From contig JAPKBZ010000043.1 of assembly GCA_028823175.1 (NCBI GenBank), positions 1 to 34,865 on the forward strand: a DNA stretch of 34,865 nt, read 5' to 3'. Of this stretch, positions 1 to 7,778 are shown piece by piece; positions within the stretch are counted from its first letter, which is position 1; each line of letters begins with the position of its first letter. The notes below the pieces were generated by a model that did no database searches, had not been told where the DNA came from, and saw only the letters and a program-made list of their open reading frames with translations. A program made the translations under genes and the position numbers. This stretch comes from Myxococcota bacterium (GTDB lineage Bacteria > Myxococcota_A > UBA9160 > UBA4427).

Positions 1-2214
1 CGCCAGTGCCACCGCCAGTGCCACCGCCGGTGGCGGGGCCCGCGACTTTCCCAGCTTGTCCTTCTTCTGACCCTAATCCATGCCATTCATCCGGGACCTC
101 TAGGGGCCGAGACGCCCGGGGTGAACCACCGGCGCATCCTCAACGCCGACGCGGAACCCGGAAACTGGCTCAGCCACGGCCGGACCTACGCGGAAGAACG
201 CTTTAGCCCACTCCGAGACATCCAGACTAAAAACGTCGACGAACTCGGCCTCGCCTGGGCCTTCGACCTCGGCGAACCGCGCGGTCTCGAGGCCACGCCC
301 CTCGCCCTGGATGGCATCCTCTACTTCACGGGAACCTGGAGCGTGGTCTATGCGGTCAACGGCGCCACCGGAGAACTCCTGTGGAAATACGACCCCCAGG
401 TTCCACGTTCCATCGCCCGGCAAGCCTGCTGCGACGTCGTCAACCGGGGCGTAGCGGCCTGGGGCGGCAAGATCTTCGTGGGCACCCTGGATGGCCGCCT
501 GGTCGCCCTCGACACGGGGACAGGCGAACCGATCTGGAGCGTCATGACCGTGGACCCGGAGCAGCCCTATACAATCACCGGTGCGCCCCGGGTCATCCGC
601 GGCAGGGTCATGATCGGAAATGGCGGGGCCGAGTTCGGCGTGCGGGGGTATATCAGCGCCTACTCGGCCGAAACCGGCGAACTCGACTGGCGCTTCTACA
701 CCGTGCCCGGAAATCCCGCCGACGGCTTCGAAAGCGAAACCGTGCGACGCATCGCCAAGACCTGGAGCGGTGAGTGGTGGAAGGTCGGCGGCGGCGGGAC
801 GGTCTGGGATTCCATGGCCTACGACCCGGAACTCGACCTCCTCTATATCGGCGTCGGCAATGGATCTCCGTGGAACCGGCGACTGCGAAGCCCGGGCGGA
901 GGGGACAACCTCTTCCTCGCCTCCATCGTCGCTCTGCGGCCGGCCACCGGGGAATACGTCTGGCACTACCAGGTCGTCCCCGCAGAAACCTGGGACTTCA
1001 CCGCGACCCAGCACATGATCCTGGCCGATATCGAGTGGCAGGGCAGCCTGCGCAAGGTCCTCATGCAGGCGCCCAAGAGCGGCTTCTTCATCATCCTCGA
1101 CCGAGAAACCGGCGAATTCCTGTCGGCGGAACCCTTCGCCGACATCACCTGGGCGAGCCACTACGATCCGATCACCGGGCGGCCGGTGGAAAACCCCGGG
1201 GAGGATTACGCCGAGGGCAGCGTCACCGTCCAGCCCGCGAGCGTGGGCGCCCACAACTGGCAGCCCATGGCCTATGACCCGGAGACGGGCCTCGTCTTCA
1301 TTCCCTCGATCGAGTCCCGCTTCACCTACAAGGGCCTCGACTCCCTCACCGTCGAAAAGGGACTTCGCAACCTGGGGGTCGATCGCCGGGACAACCCGCC
1401 CGGGGACGCGCTCTTCCTGAGCGTCCTCCAGAAGCGCTTGATCTCGGGCCACCTGCTCGCTTGGGACCCCCGCCGCCAGCAAACCACCTGGTCTATCCCC
1501 TACCCCCTCGCCTGGAATGGCGGCGTTTTGGCGACCGCCGGAGGTCTCGTCTTTCACGGCAGCGGAGAGGGTATCTTTCACGCCTATCGCTCGGAGGACG
1601 GCGAGGAACTCTGGCGCTTTCCCAGCCAGACCGGGATCATCGCGGCTCCGATCAGCTATCGGGCGAAGGGGGAACAGTACGTCGCCGTCCTCGCGGGTTG
1701 GGGCGGGGCCTTCGGGCTTGCCTCGGGCATGAAGCCCGCCGAGGGTCCAGCGGGCGGGCGTCTGCTCGCTTTCAAACTCGGCGGGAGGGCGAAGCTCCCC
1801 GCGCTCCCCGAACCCGCATCGATCCCTCGGGCCCCCGCCCCCCTCGGACTTCCCGAACCCGTGCTCGCTCACGGCGGCGCGCTCTACGCGAATTACTGCG
1901 CCTTCTGTCACGGAGCCGGGATGGTCGCCGGAGGGGCGATCCCCGACCTTCGGCGCCTTGCCCCGGGCAGCCACGACAACTTCCAGGCCATCGTTCGCCT
2001 CGGGGCCCTCGAAGGCCGGGGCATGCCCGGCTTTGGGGACATCATGAGCGAGGACGATGTCCGGGCCATTCAGGCCTTCGTCATCGAGAAAGCCAACGAG
2101 GACGAAAGCCTGCGCGAGGAACCGGGCTGGTGGCATTCCTGCAAGCGCGCTCTCTACGAATTCCTCAGCTGGCTCTTCATGCTATTCATCGGAGGCACGA
2201 GCAATTCCGCCTGA
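1..2214 (+). CDS. PQQ-dependent alcohol dehydrogenase with C-terminal cytochrome c domain (5' end outside window)
   Basis: Periplasmic quinohaemoprotein that oxidises alcohols with PQQ and passes electrons through its own haem c. The frame is open to the window edge. Before the GTG at 121 it encodes a signal-peptide-like stretch (arginines, then LVLLLTLIHAI), so the true start lies upstream and 121 is probably near the mature N terminus. Visible signatures: the adjacent Cys-Cys pair at 427-432 (the disulphide ring typical of PQQ dehydrogenases), GNGSPW (calcium-ligand Asn region), GGDNL with the catalytic-base Asp at 904-906, repeated beta-propeller tryptophan-type blades, a CAFCH haem motif at 1897-1911, and MPGF supplying the axial Met near 2023. 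The order is that of type II quinohaemoprotein ADHs. After the cytochrome domain there is an unusual hydrophobic tail, ALYEFLSWLFMLFIGG, which may anchor it to the membrane. Substrate cannot be told from sequence. The family call is secure. Confidence 0.93.
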   Translation, partial: RQCHRQCHRRWRGPRLSQLVLLLTLIHAIHPGPLGAETPGVNHRRILNADAEPGNWLSHGRTYAEERFSPLRDIQTKNVDELGLAWAFDLGEPRGLEATPLALDGILYFTGTWSVVYAVNGATGELLWKYDPQVPRSIARQACCDVVNRGVAAWGGKIFVGTLDGRLVALDTGTGEPIWSVMTVDPEQPYTITGAPRVIRGRVMIGNGGAEFGVRGYISAYSAETGELDWRFYTVPGNPADGFESETVRRIAKTWSGEWWKVGGGGTVWDSMAYDPELDLLYIGVGNGSPWNRRLRSPGGGDNLFLASIVALRPATGEYVWHYQVVPAETWDFTATQHMILADIEWQGSLRKVLMQAPKSGFFIILDRETGEFLSAEPFADITWASHYDPITGRPVENPGEDYAEGSVTVQPASVGAHNWQPMAYDPETGLVFIPSIESRFTYKGLDSLTVEKGLRNLGVDRRDNPPGDALFLSVLQKRLISGHLLAWDPRRQQTTWSIPYPLAWNGGVLATAGGLVFHGSGEGIFHAYRSEDGEELWRFPSQTGIIAAPISYRAKGEQYVAVLAGWGGAFGLASGMKPAEGPAGGRLLAFKLGGRAKLPALPEPASIPRAPAPLGLPEPVLAHGGALYANYCAFCHGAGMVAGGAIPDLRRLAPGSHDNFQAIVRLGALEGRGMPGFGDIMSEDDVRAIQAFVIEKANEDESLREEPGWWHSCKRALYEFLSWLFMLFIGGTSNSA

Positions 2215-2253
2215 GCCGTTAATCCCCCGAACAACCGGAGGGAGACTCGCATC

Positions 2254-3471
2254 ATGAATACCTCCTATCGCCGAATCGCCGCCTACTTGATGCTGCTCTC
2301 GGGGATCACCCATCCCGCCCAAATGCTCGTCTACGGCACCGCACCCGAAATCAGAGGGCCCGCGACGACCGGAATGATCTTCCTGCTGGTGGGAGCGGGG
2401 CTGCTCACCCCATGGCGGGCCTTCCTCTGGCTCGCCCTCGCGCTTCCCCTGGCGGGGGGCCTCGGAGCCCTGTTCCGGATCGCGGCAGATGTCCCCACAG
2501 CCTTTACCTATTTTCATGCGCTGATCGATTTCGTCGTGGTGGGGCTGGCTGGAGCGAGCCTCGCCGAGGGGCACCCGACCCTGGGCCGCTGGCTGCGTCG
2601 CGCCGCGATTGCTCTGGTCGCCGTCGCCGGTGGCGGGTTCATCCTCCTCCTCAGCGCGCTTCGGGACAACCCCGCGCGGCCCTCGGTGGGCGAATTGCGG
2701 GTCGCTCGAGGCCCCGAAGCCGACATCGAATATTACGCCGGAGGCCCGCAAACCGGGCACATCGTCGTGCTGCTGCCGAGCTTTGCGCGGTCGGCCGCGG
2801 ACTTCAACGAATTGGCGACCGCCCTGAACCGCGACGGCTACCGCACCCTCGCCATCCAGCCCCGGGGCGTCGAGGGGTCGGAACTCCCCAGCATGCTGGG
2901 CACCCTGCATACCTACGCCGCGGACGTCGACCGGGTGCTGGCCGCCGAAGCGGTCGAGGAGCCCGCCGTCTTGCTGGGGCACGCCTACGGAAACCGGGTC
3001 GCACGAACCTTCGCCAGCGATTTTCCCGAACGCACCCGGACCCTGATCCTGCTGGCCGCCGGCGGGGCGGCCCCCACCCCGCCCGAGGTCGGCACGGCCA
3101 TTCTCCTCGCCGCCCTCAAGATCGTTCCCGAGGCCCGCAGGCGAGAGGCCGTCGACCTCGCCTTCTTTGCCGAGGGGAACCCGGTCACCGACGATTGGCT
3201 TCGGGGCTGGTACCCCCGCGCGGGCATCGCCGAACAGAACGCCAGTTCCGCAACGCCCTACGCCGAGTGGGGCGCCGGCGGCGAGGCGCCAATCCTAATC
3301 CTCGAGGCCGAGGAAGACGCGGTGGCGGCGCACGGTGGCGCGCAACTCCAGGCGAAATTCCCGAACCGTGTCCAGCTTCGCAAGATCCCGAACGCCGGAC
3401 ACGCCCTCCTCAACGAACGCCCCCAGCGGATCCACGACGGGGTGACCGGCTACCTGGCGACGCTCTTCTAG
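2254..3471 (+). CDS. Membrane-anchored alpha/beta-hydrolase-fold protein with Ala at the nucleophile position
   Basis: 405 residues. About five hydrophobic segments occupy roughly residues 7-137 (for example LMLLSGITHPAQMLVYG and VVVGLAGASLA). An alpha/beta-hydrolase domain follows from about residue 150. The nucleophile elbow reads G242-H-A-Y-G246, so the usual Ser is Ala244. A C-terminal His survives in NAGHALLNE and a plausible acid region in ILEAEEDAV. With no Ser, normal ester hydrolysis is not expected. It may be a binding protein, a pseudo-enzyme, or a member of a variant family with GHA(F/Y)GN elbows. The ATG at 2254 has a good Shine-Dalgarno GGAGGGAG at about 2238-2245. The gene lies 39 nt after the PQQ dehydrogenase and 25 nt before another hydrolase, so the three probably form one transcript. 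Function unknown. Confidence 0.85.
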   Translation: MNTSYRRIAAYLMLLSGITHPAQMLVYGTAPEIRGPATTGMIFLLVGAGLLTPWRAFLWLALALPLAGGLGALFRIAADVPTAFTYFHALIDFVVVGLAGASLAEGHPTLGRWLRRAAIALVAVAGGGFILLLSALRDNPARPSVGELRVARGPEADIEYYAGGPQTGHIVVLLPSFARSAADFNELATALNRDGYRTLAIQPRGVEGSELPSMLGTLHTYAADVDRVLAAEAVEEPAVLLGHAYGNRVARTFASDFPERTRTLILLAAGGAAPTPPEVGTAILLAALKIVPEARRREAVDLAFFAEGNPVTDDWLRGWYPRAGIAEQNASSATPYAEWGAGGEAPILILEAEEDAVAAHGGAQLQAKFPNRVQLRKIPNAGHALLNERPQRIHDGVTGYLATLF

Positions 3472-3496
3472 CCCCAGGGTCCGAGGAACTCATCGT

Positions 3497-4447
3497 ATGA
3501 ACCCCTGGCGCATGGTGATCAAGGCGGCATCCCTCTGGCTGACGGCCCTCGGCCTGGCGCTATCGATCCCGGCGGTGGCGGCGAACCCGGAGCCCGGGGC
3601 GAGTGATCTCGAGGAGGCCGCGGAGAGCGACTCCAGCGAAGCCTTCTTCGCCCAGGCCCGAAGCCGCGCCCGGGCCCCCGCCACCTCCCTGGCGGAAATC
3701 CAGCGCCTGCTGGTTCCCGACATCCGCGTCTATCGGCCCGAGGGCCCCGGCCCCTTCCCCGGGATTCTTTTGCTCCACGGCTGCAGCGGCCCCACCCCGA
3801 GCCACGAATCCGATTGGGCGCGCTTCTACGCGGAGCGCGGCGTGGTCACCCTCGCGGTGGATAGCCTCGGCCCCCGCCAACTCGACTGGGAGCGCGTCTG
3901 CAACCTCGAAACCTTGACCGGACGCGAGCGCGCCGCCGACATTCTGGCCGCCCTCGACTACGCCCGGAGCCTGCCTTTCATCGACCCCGAGCGGCTGGCC
4001 CTCAGTGGCTTTTCCCACGGCGCCTGGACGATCTGGGAATTTTTGCTCCTCGCCAGCGACCAGACTCCTCCCTTGGGTCTCGAGGAATGGCCCCCGGGCG
4101 GAGCCCACGGGGTGCGCGCTGCTTTCCTCTTTTATGGCCCGTGCCTGGAAAAATTCAGCGTGCCCATCCCCACCCTCGTATTCCAGGCGGAAAACGACCG
4201 CTACATCGACGAGGCGGCCTGCATCGAACACGCGCAGCAACTTCAGCGCGATCCCGTCGTCCAGGGCGGAGAGTTCGAGCTTCACGTCTTCTCGGGAGCG
4301 ACCCATACCTTCGACCATGCCCAGCCCAATCCGGCCAATCGCGCGGCGGGATCGGTCCACGACCCCCAGGCCACACGGGCCGCCCAGGAAGCCATCGAGC
4401 GAGTCCTGAAAACCGTGCGCGCCCCGGCTCGGAACCCGGTGCCCTGA
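3497..4447 (+). CDS. Exported dienelactone hydrolase-like protein
   Basis: 316 residues with an N-terminal signal peptide (positive start, then LWLTALGLALSIPAVAA, cleavage near residue 28). The rest is an alpha/beta-hydrolase of the dienelactone hydrolase type. LLLHGCSG marks the oxyanion-hole region, GFSHG gives nucleophile Ser173, ENDRYID gives Asp234 and GATHTFDH gives His270, so the triad is complete. Family members hydrolyse lactones or esters. The signal peptide implies periplasmic action, unlike the cytosolic classical enzyme of chlorocatechol degradation. A GAGGAA Shine-Dalgarno precedes the ATG. It follows the Ala-elbow hydrolase by 25 nt, and co-transcription with the upstream alcohol dehydrogenase would fit a pathway in which an oxidised alcohol becomes an ester or lactone. 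That link is inference. Confidence 0.85.
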   Translation: MNPWRMVIKAASLWLTALGLALSIPAVAANPEPGASDLEEAAESDSSEAFFAQARSRARAPATSLAEIQRLLVPDIRVYRPEGPGPFPGILLLHGCSGPTPSHESDWARFYAERGVVTLAVDSLGPRQLDWERVCNLETLTGRERAADILAALDYARSLPFIDPERLALSGFSHGAWTIWEFLLLASDQTPPLGLEEWPPGGAHGVRAAFLFYGPCLEKFSVPIPTLVFQAENDRYIDEAACIEHAQQLQRDPVVQGGEFELHVFSGATHTFDHAQPNPANRAAGSVHDPQATRAAQEAIERVLKTVRAPARNPVP

Positions 4448-4538
4448 ACCCGGGCCTCGGATTGGGAGCCCAGCGGGATCCCGACTACCATGCCCATTGG
4501 AAAGCCGCCGACCCCCGTATCCGCGGCGAGGAATCCTG

Positions 4539-6965
4539 ATGGCCCCGCCCACAGCCAGCGAAGCCGTCTTCGACGGACGCCTCACCCGGCGCCAACACAT
4601 CGCCCTCATCGCAGTCGCCGTCTTGGCCCTGGCGCTGCGGGCGGTCTACCTCTGGGGGCAAGCCCAGCACAATCCCTTCTTCGAAGTCGTGCGGGGGGAC
4701 GCGTACGATCACCACGCTTGGGCCCAGGCCATCGCCTTCGGACCGGGCATGGACCCCGAGCCCTACTACCGCGCCCCGCTCTACTACTACCTGCTGGCCG
4801 CGCTCTATACTGCGGTGGGCCCGAGCATCGTCGCTGCCCGGCTGGCGGGCGCCTGCATCGGCGCCCTCACGGTCTACGCCATCGGCCGCCTGGGGGCAGG
4901 GCTCGCCGGATACCGGGCTGGCCTCTTCGCCGGACTCCTGGCCGCCGCCTACTGGCCCGCCATCTACTTCGATGGCGAACTCCTCACCGTGGGCCTCGAG
5001 TGTCTGCTCGAGGTCTGCCTGCTTCTCGCCCTGCTCTCCGCTACGCGCCGAAACTCCATGGGGGTTCTGGCTCTGGCCGGGGTCGCCTGGGGTTTGTGCG
5101 CCCTCGCCCGGCCCAATTTCCTGGCCCTGGCCCCCGCCCTCGTCGCCTGGCTCTTCATCGCCCTGCCCGGGACCCGGCTCGCCGGCCGAAAATGGTTGGC
5201 CAGCGGGGTTCTGCTCGTGGCCGCTGCATCGGTGATCGCCCCCGTCGCCGTTCGCAACGCCCGGCTCAGCGACCCGCCCGTCCTCATCACCTACAGCGCC
5301 GGAGTGAACTTTTTTATCGGCAACAACCCCGATTCCGACGGCATCTCGGCCGTCCTTCCCGGCGCGCGACGCTCGCTGCGCGGGGGCTACGAAGACGCTC
5401 GCCGGATCCCCGAGGCCGAACTCGGACGCAGCCTCGCCCCCGCCGAGGTTTCGGAGTATTGGCTCGGCCGCGGACTCGACTGGCTGCGCGCGGACCCCGT
5501 GGCCTTCGGCAAGCACCTGATCCTTAAGCTGCGTCTGTTCTGGAGCCCGGTGGAGTTGCCCAACAACCAGCCCATTCGCTTCTTTGCCAGCCTCTCTCCC
5601 GTCGCCGCAGGCTTCTGGCTCGGCTTTCCGGTCCTGGCCATTTTGGGACTGGCCGGCTTCGCGGTCCTCGCCCGGGACTGGCGGCGCTGGTTTCTCCCGG
5701 CGCTCTGCCTCCTGATCTACACGGGAACCGTGGTGCTCTTCTTCAGCAATGCCCGCTATCGCCTGCCCGTGTACCCGCTCCTCGCCGTGGCGGCGGGAGC
5801 CGGCTTGAGCCGCGCACTCGGATTCGTTGTCGAGGGTCAGCGCAGGCAACTCGCCCTCTACGGCCTCAGCGCGGGGGTCGCCGCTCTGGTGCTCGCGACC
5901 AATCCTCCGAGCGATCGGGATGCCTTGCACCGGGCCAATCGCGGGGAAGGCCACAAGGCTCTGGGCGAGCTCATCGCAGCGGCCCCCCTCGGCGATCGCG
6001 AGGAGCACGCGCGTGCTCTGGCGCATTTCGAGAAGGCGGTCGAGCTCAAACCGGGCAGCCCCTACACGCATCTCGCCCGGGCGCGGCAACATTTCATGAT
6101 GGGACGCACCACAAGCGCCCGCGATGGTCTCGAGGTCGCGTCCCGAAGGTTTCCGAACAACGCCGAAATTCGGCTGGAGTTCGGACGGACCCTCGCGGCC
6201 TCGAGCCAGACCGCCGCCGCGCTCCAGCAATTTCAAGCCGCGACCGACCTGCAGCCAGCCTACGCCGATGCCCAACTCGAGTTCGGCTGTCTGCTCGCGC
6301 GGAGCCGCAACCCCGAAGCGGCGCTGCTTGCCCTCTCCGCGGCCCGACGACTCGGGGCCGCCCCCCTGCGCACCCACCTGTGCCAGGGCGACGCACGCCT
6401 AAGCCAGAGCGACCTCGAGGGCGCGGTGGCGGAATTCACGGCGGCCCGGAAAATTGCGCCCCAAAATGTGGGCGCGCTCCAGCGAATGGCCGACGCGCTT
6501 CTCCTCCAGGGCCAGCTCCACCCGGCCAGCGAGATCTATCGGGCCGCTCTGGCCGAGGAGCCCAACCTGCCCGCCGTCAGCCAGAATCTCGCAGCCGCCC
6601 TACGGCGAACCGGCCAACACGGCGAACGGATCCGAGTGCTCGAAGCCGCGGTTCAACGCGCCCCCGGCGATCGCGAACTGCTCTCTGCCCTGGCCTTCGC
6701 CCGAGCGACGGCCCCAGATCCCGGCTTGCGCCAGGGGCAGCGAGCCCTCGAACTCGCGGACCGCGCGGGGGCCGGGGGCCACGCCGAGGCGGATGTCCTC
6801 GATGCCCGGGCCGCCGCCCTGGCCGAACTCGAACGTTTCGAAGCCGCGGCGGCCGTGGCCGTGCAGGCGCTTGAGAGCGCCCGCACGACGCGACCCGATC
6901 TGGTGGCGGGCCTTGAGACCCGCCTCCGGGGCTACCGAGCCCGGCGCCCCCACCGCGATCCCTGA
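4539..6965 (+). CDS. GT-C family (GT39/PMT-like) glycosyltransferase fused to C-terminal TPR repeats
   Basis: 808 residues from the ATG at 4539, chosen because GAGGAA lies 5-8 nt upstream; an in-frame ATG at 4497 has no such site. Residues 20-440 are a polytopic membrane domain with about ten or more hydrophobic helices. It begins with an RGDAYDHHAWA loop (Asp54/Asp57) after the first helix, the place of the catalytic Asp in polyprenyl-phosphate-using GT-C enzymes. YYRAPLYYYLLA and a later SNARYRLPVYPLLA segment are also typical of the ArnT/PMT-like group. From about residue 470 to the end there are TPR-type helical repeats such as ALAHFEKAVELKPGSPYTHLARA. It probably transfers a sugar from a lipid carrier to a protein or cell-surface acceptor, with the TPR part binding a partner. 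Acceptor unknown. Confidence 0.88.
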   Translation: MAPPTASEAVFDGRLTRRQHIALIAVAVLALALRAVYLWGQAQHNPFFEVVRGDAYDHHAWAQAIAFGPGMDPEPYYRAPLYYYLLAALYTAVGPSIVAARLAGACIGALTVYAIGRLGAGLAGYRAGLFAGLLAAAYWPAIYFDGELLTVGLECLLEVCLLLALLSATRRNSMGVLALAGVAWGLCALARPNFLALAPALVAWLFIALPGTRLAGRKWLASGVLLVAAASVIAPVAVRNARLSDPPVLITYSAGVNFFIGNNPDSDGISAVLPGARRSLRGGYEDARRIPEAELGRSLAPAEVSEYWLGRGLDWLRADPVAFGKHLILKLRLFWSPVELPNNQPIRFFASLSPVAAGFWLGFPVLAILGLAGFAVLARDWRRWFLPALCLLIYTGTVVLFFSNARYRLPVYPLLAVAAGAGLSRALGFVVEGQRRQLALYGLSAGVAALVLATNPPSDRDALHRANRGEGHKALGELIAAAPLGDREEHARALAHFEKAVELKPGSPYTHLARARQHFMMGRTTSARDGLEVASRRFPNNAEIRLEFGRTLAASSQTAAALQQFQAATDLQPAYADAQLEFGCLLARSRNPEAALLALSAARRLGAAPLRTHLCQGDARLSQSDLEGAVAEFTAARKIAPQNVGALQRMADALLLQGQLHPASEIYRAALAEEPNLPAVSQNLAAALRRTGQHGERIRVLEAAVQRAPGDRELLSALAFARATAPDPGLRQGQRALELADRAGAGGHAEADVLDARAAALAELERFEAAAAVAVQALESARTTRPDLVAGLETRLRGYRARRPHRDP

Positions 6966-6994
6966 ACCGGGCGGACCGGGCACCGATCCGGTTC
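6964..6994. terminator. Possible bidirectional hairpin between convergent genes
   Basis: GAACCGG at 6964-6970 is complementary to CCGGTTC at 6988-6994, with a 17-nt loop. It starts at the glycosyltransferase stop codon and lies just before the end of the opposing methyltransferase gene. There is no clear U tract, so this is only a weak candidate. Confidence 0.28.
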
Positions 6995-7001
6995 CTTCGC
7001 C

Positions 7002-7736
7002 TCAGCGATTCCCCAAGGCCGCCGGACGGCGCACTTTGCGAAAGCGGAGGAGGGGCAGTCCCTCGGACAAAACCGGCGCGGCCGCCACCGCCGAGCGCAA
7101 TTGACGGGCATCGAGCGTCGCAGGACCCGCGACGAAAACCCGGTTGTCGTAATCCTCCACCTCGATGCTCAGCAGCCCGGGAAAGCGATGCCCCAGGGCC
7201 GCCGAGACCGCAGGCGCCTCATCGAGGGTATTGCTTACCAGAAGACCGCCCCGGGCTAGGCGCCGGGCGGCGAGGTCGAGACCGGGATGCGGAAGCCACC
7301 CGGGCTTGTGAACCGCATCCCCACGGCCCACGAAGACATCCTCGACGATCAGGTCGAAGCGGCGCTTCTCCCGGCGAAGCACGACCAGGGCGTCCTCCAC
7401 GTGCAGTTCCAGCCCGAGGGCGTCGATCTCGAAATGCGCTCGGGCCGCGGCCACGACTTCGGGGTCGAACTCCACGCCGACGATCTCGGCCCCGGGCGCC
7501 AGGGCCCGCAGAATCCGCGCCACGCTCCCCCCGCCCAGGCCAAGCACAAGAATCCGCCGCCGGCGGCGCGGGGGAAGCGCCAGGAGCGGGGCCGACAGGG
7601 CATCCCAGACGCAACTTGTCCCAGGCGCCTCCTCGCGATAGAGCGAGGCGAAGGTCTCGTCGACGATCAACCGCTTGCCGAAGCGACCGGACTCGACGCG
7701 CACCCGGGCCGGCTTTTCGGAGCGAGAGCGGCTCAT
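7002..7736 (-). CDS. Spermidine synthase-like (PABS/Rossmann) methyltransferase-fold protein
   Basis: 244 residues from the ATG at 7736. A GGAGGG Shine-Dalgarno lies immediately upstream, whereas the in-frame ATG at 7760 would sit almost on top of the priA promoter region. The fold signature is clear: ILVLGLGGGSVARIL (nucleotide-binding loop), IVGVEFDPEVV (acidic residue at the end of strand 2), a HVEDAL turn, and FDLIVEDVFVGRGD (strand 4). This is the layout of the spermidine synthase/SpeE-like superfamily. Many short members of this superfamily are fused to or separate from transporters and do not make polyamines, so the substrate is open. The gene is divergent from priA and convergent with the glycosyltransferase gene. 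Confidence 0.8.
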   Translation of the reverse strand: MSRSRSEKPARVRVESGRFGKRLIVDETFASLYREEAPGTSCVWDALSAPLLALPPRRRRRILVLGLGGGSVARILRALAPGAEIVGVEFDPEVVAAARAHFEIDALGLELHVEDALVVLRREKRRFDLIVEDVFVGRGDAVHKPGWLPHPGLDLAARRLARGGLLVSNTLDEAPAVSAALGHRFPGLLSIEVEDYDNRVFVAGPATLDARQLRSAVAAAPVLSEGLPLLRFRKVRRPAALGNR

Positions 7737-7765
7737 CGGCCCTCCGTGGAGGCAAACCATCCCGG

Positions 7766-7771
7766 TATACT
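7766..7771 (+). promoter_or_regulatory. Candidate -10 element directly upstream of priA (possible leaderless start)
   Basis: TATACT ends 7 nt before the priA ATG. If used as a -10 hexamer, transcription would start at or next to the ATG, giving a leaderless mRNA. This would agree with the lack of a Shine-Dalgarno. No good -35 is visible at the expected distance, so confidence is low. Confidence 0.35.
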
Positions 7772-7778
7772 GCCGCCG

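Noticed and set aside
100..2136. 678-residue ORF antisense to the PQQ dehydrogenase
   Set aside because: Long antisense frames are expected in G+C-rich genes; the sense strand carries all family motifs and the antisense protein has no recognisable domain.
4485..6377. 630-residue ORF antisense to the glycosyltransferase gene
   Set aside because: A composition-driven shadow rich in Gly, Glu and Arg without domains; the sense gene is well supported.
7287..7778. Upstream extension of the priA frame by 164 codons
   Set aside because: The extension is antisense to the SpeE-like gene, and PriA proteins start as at 7779.
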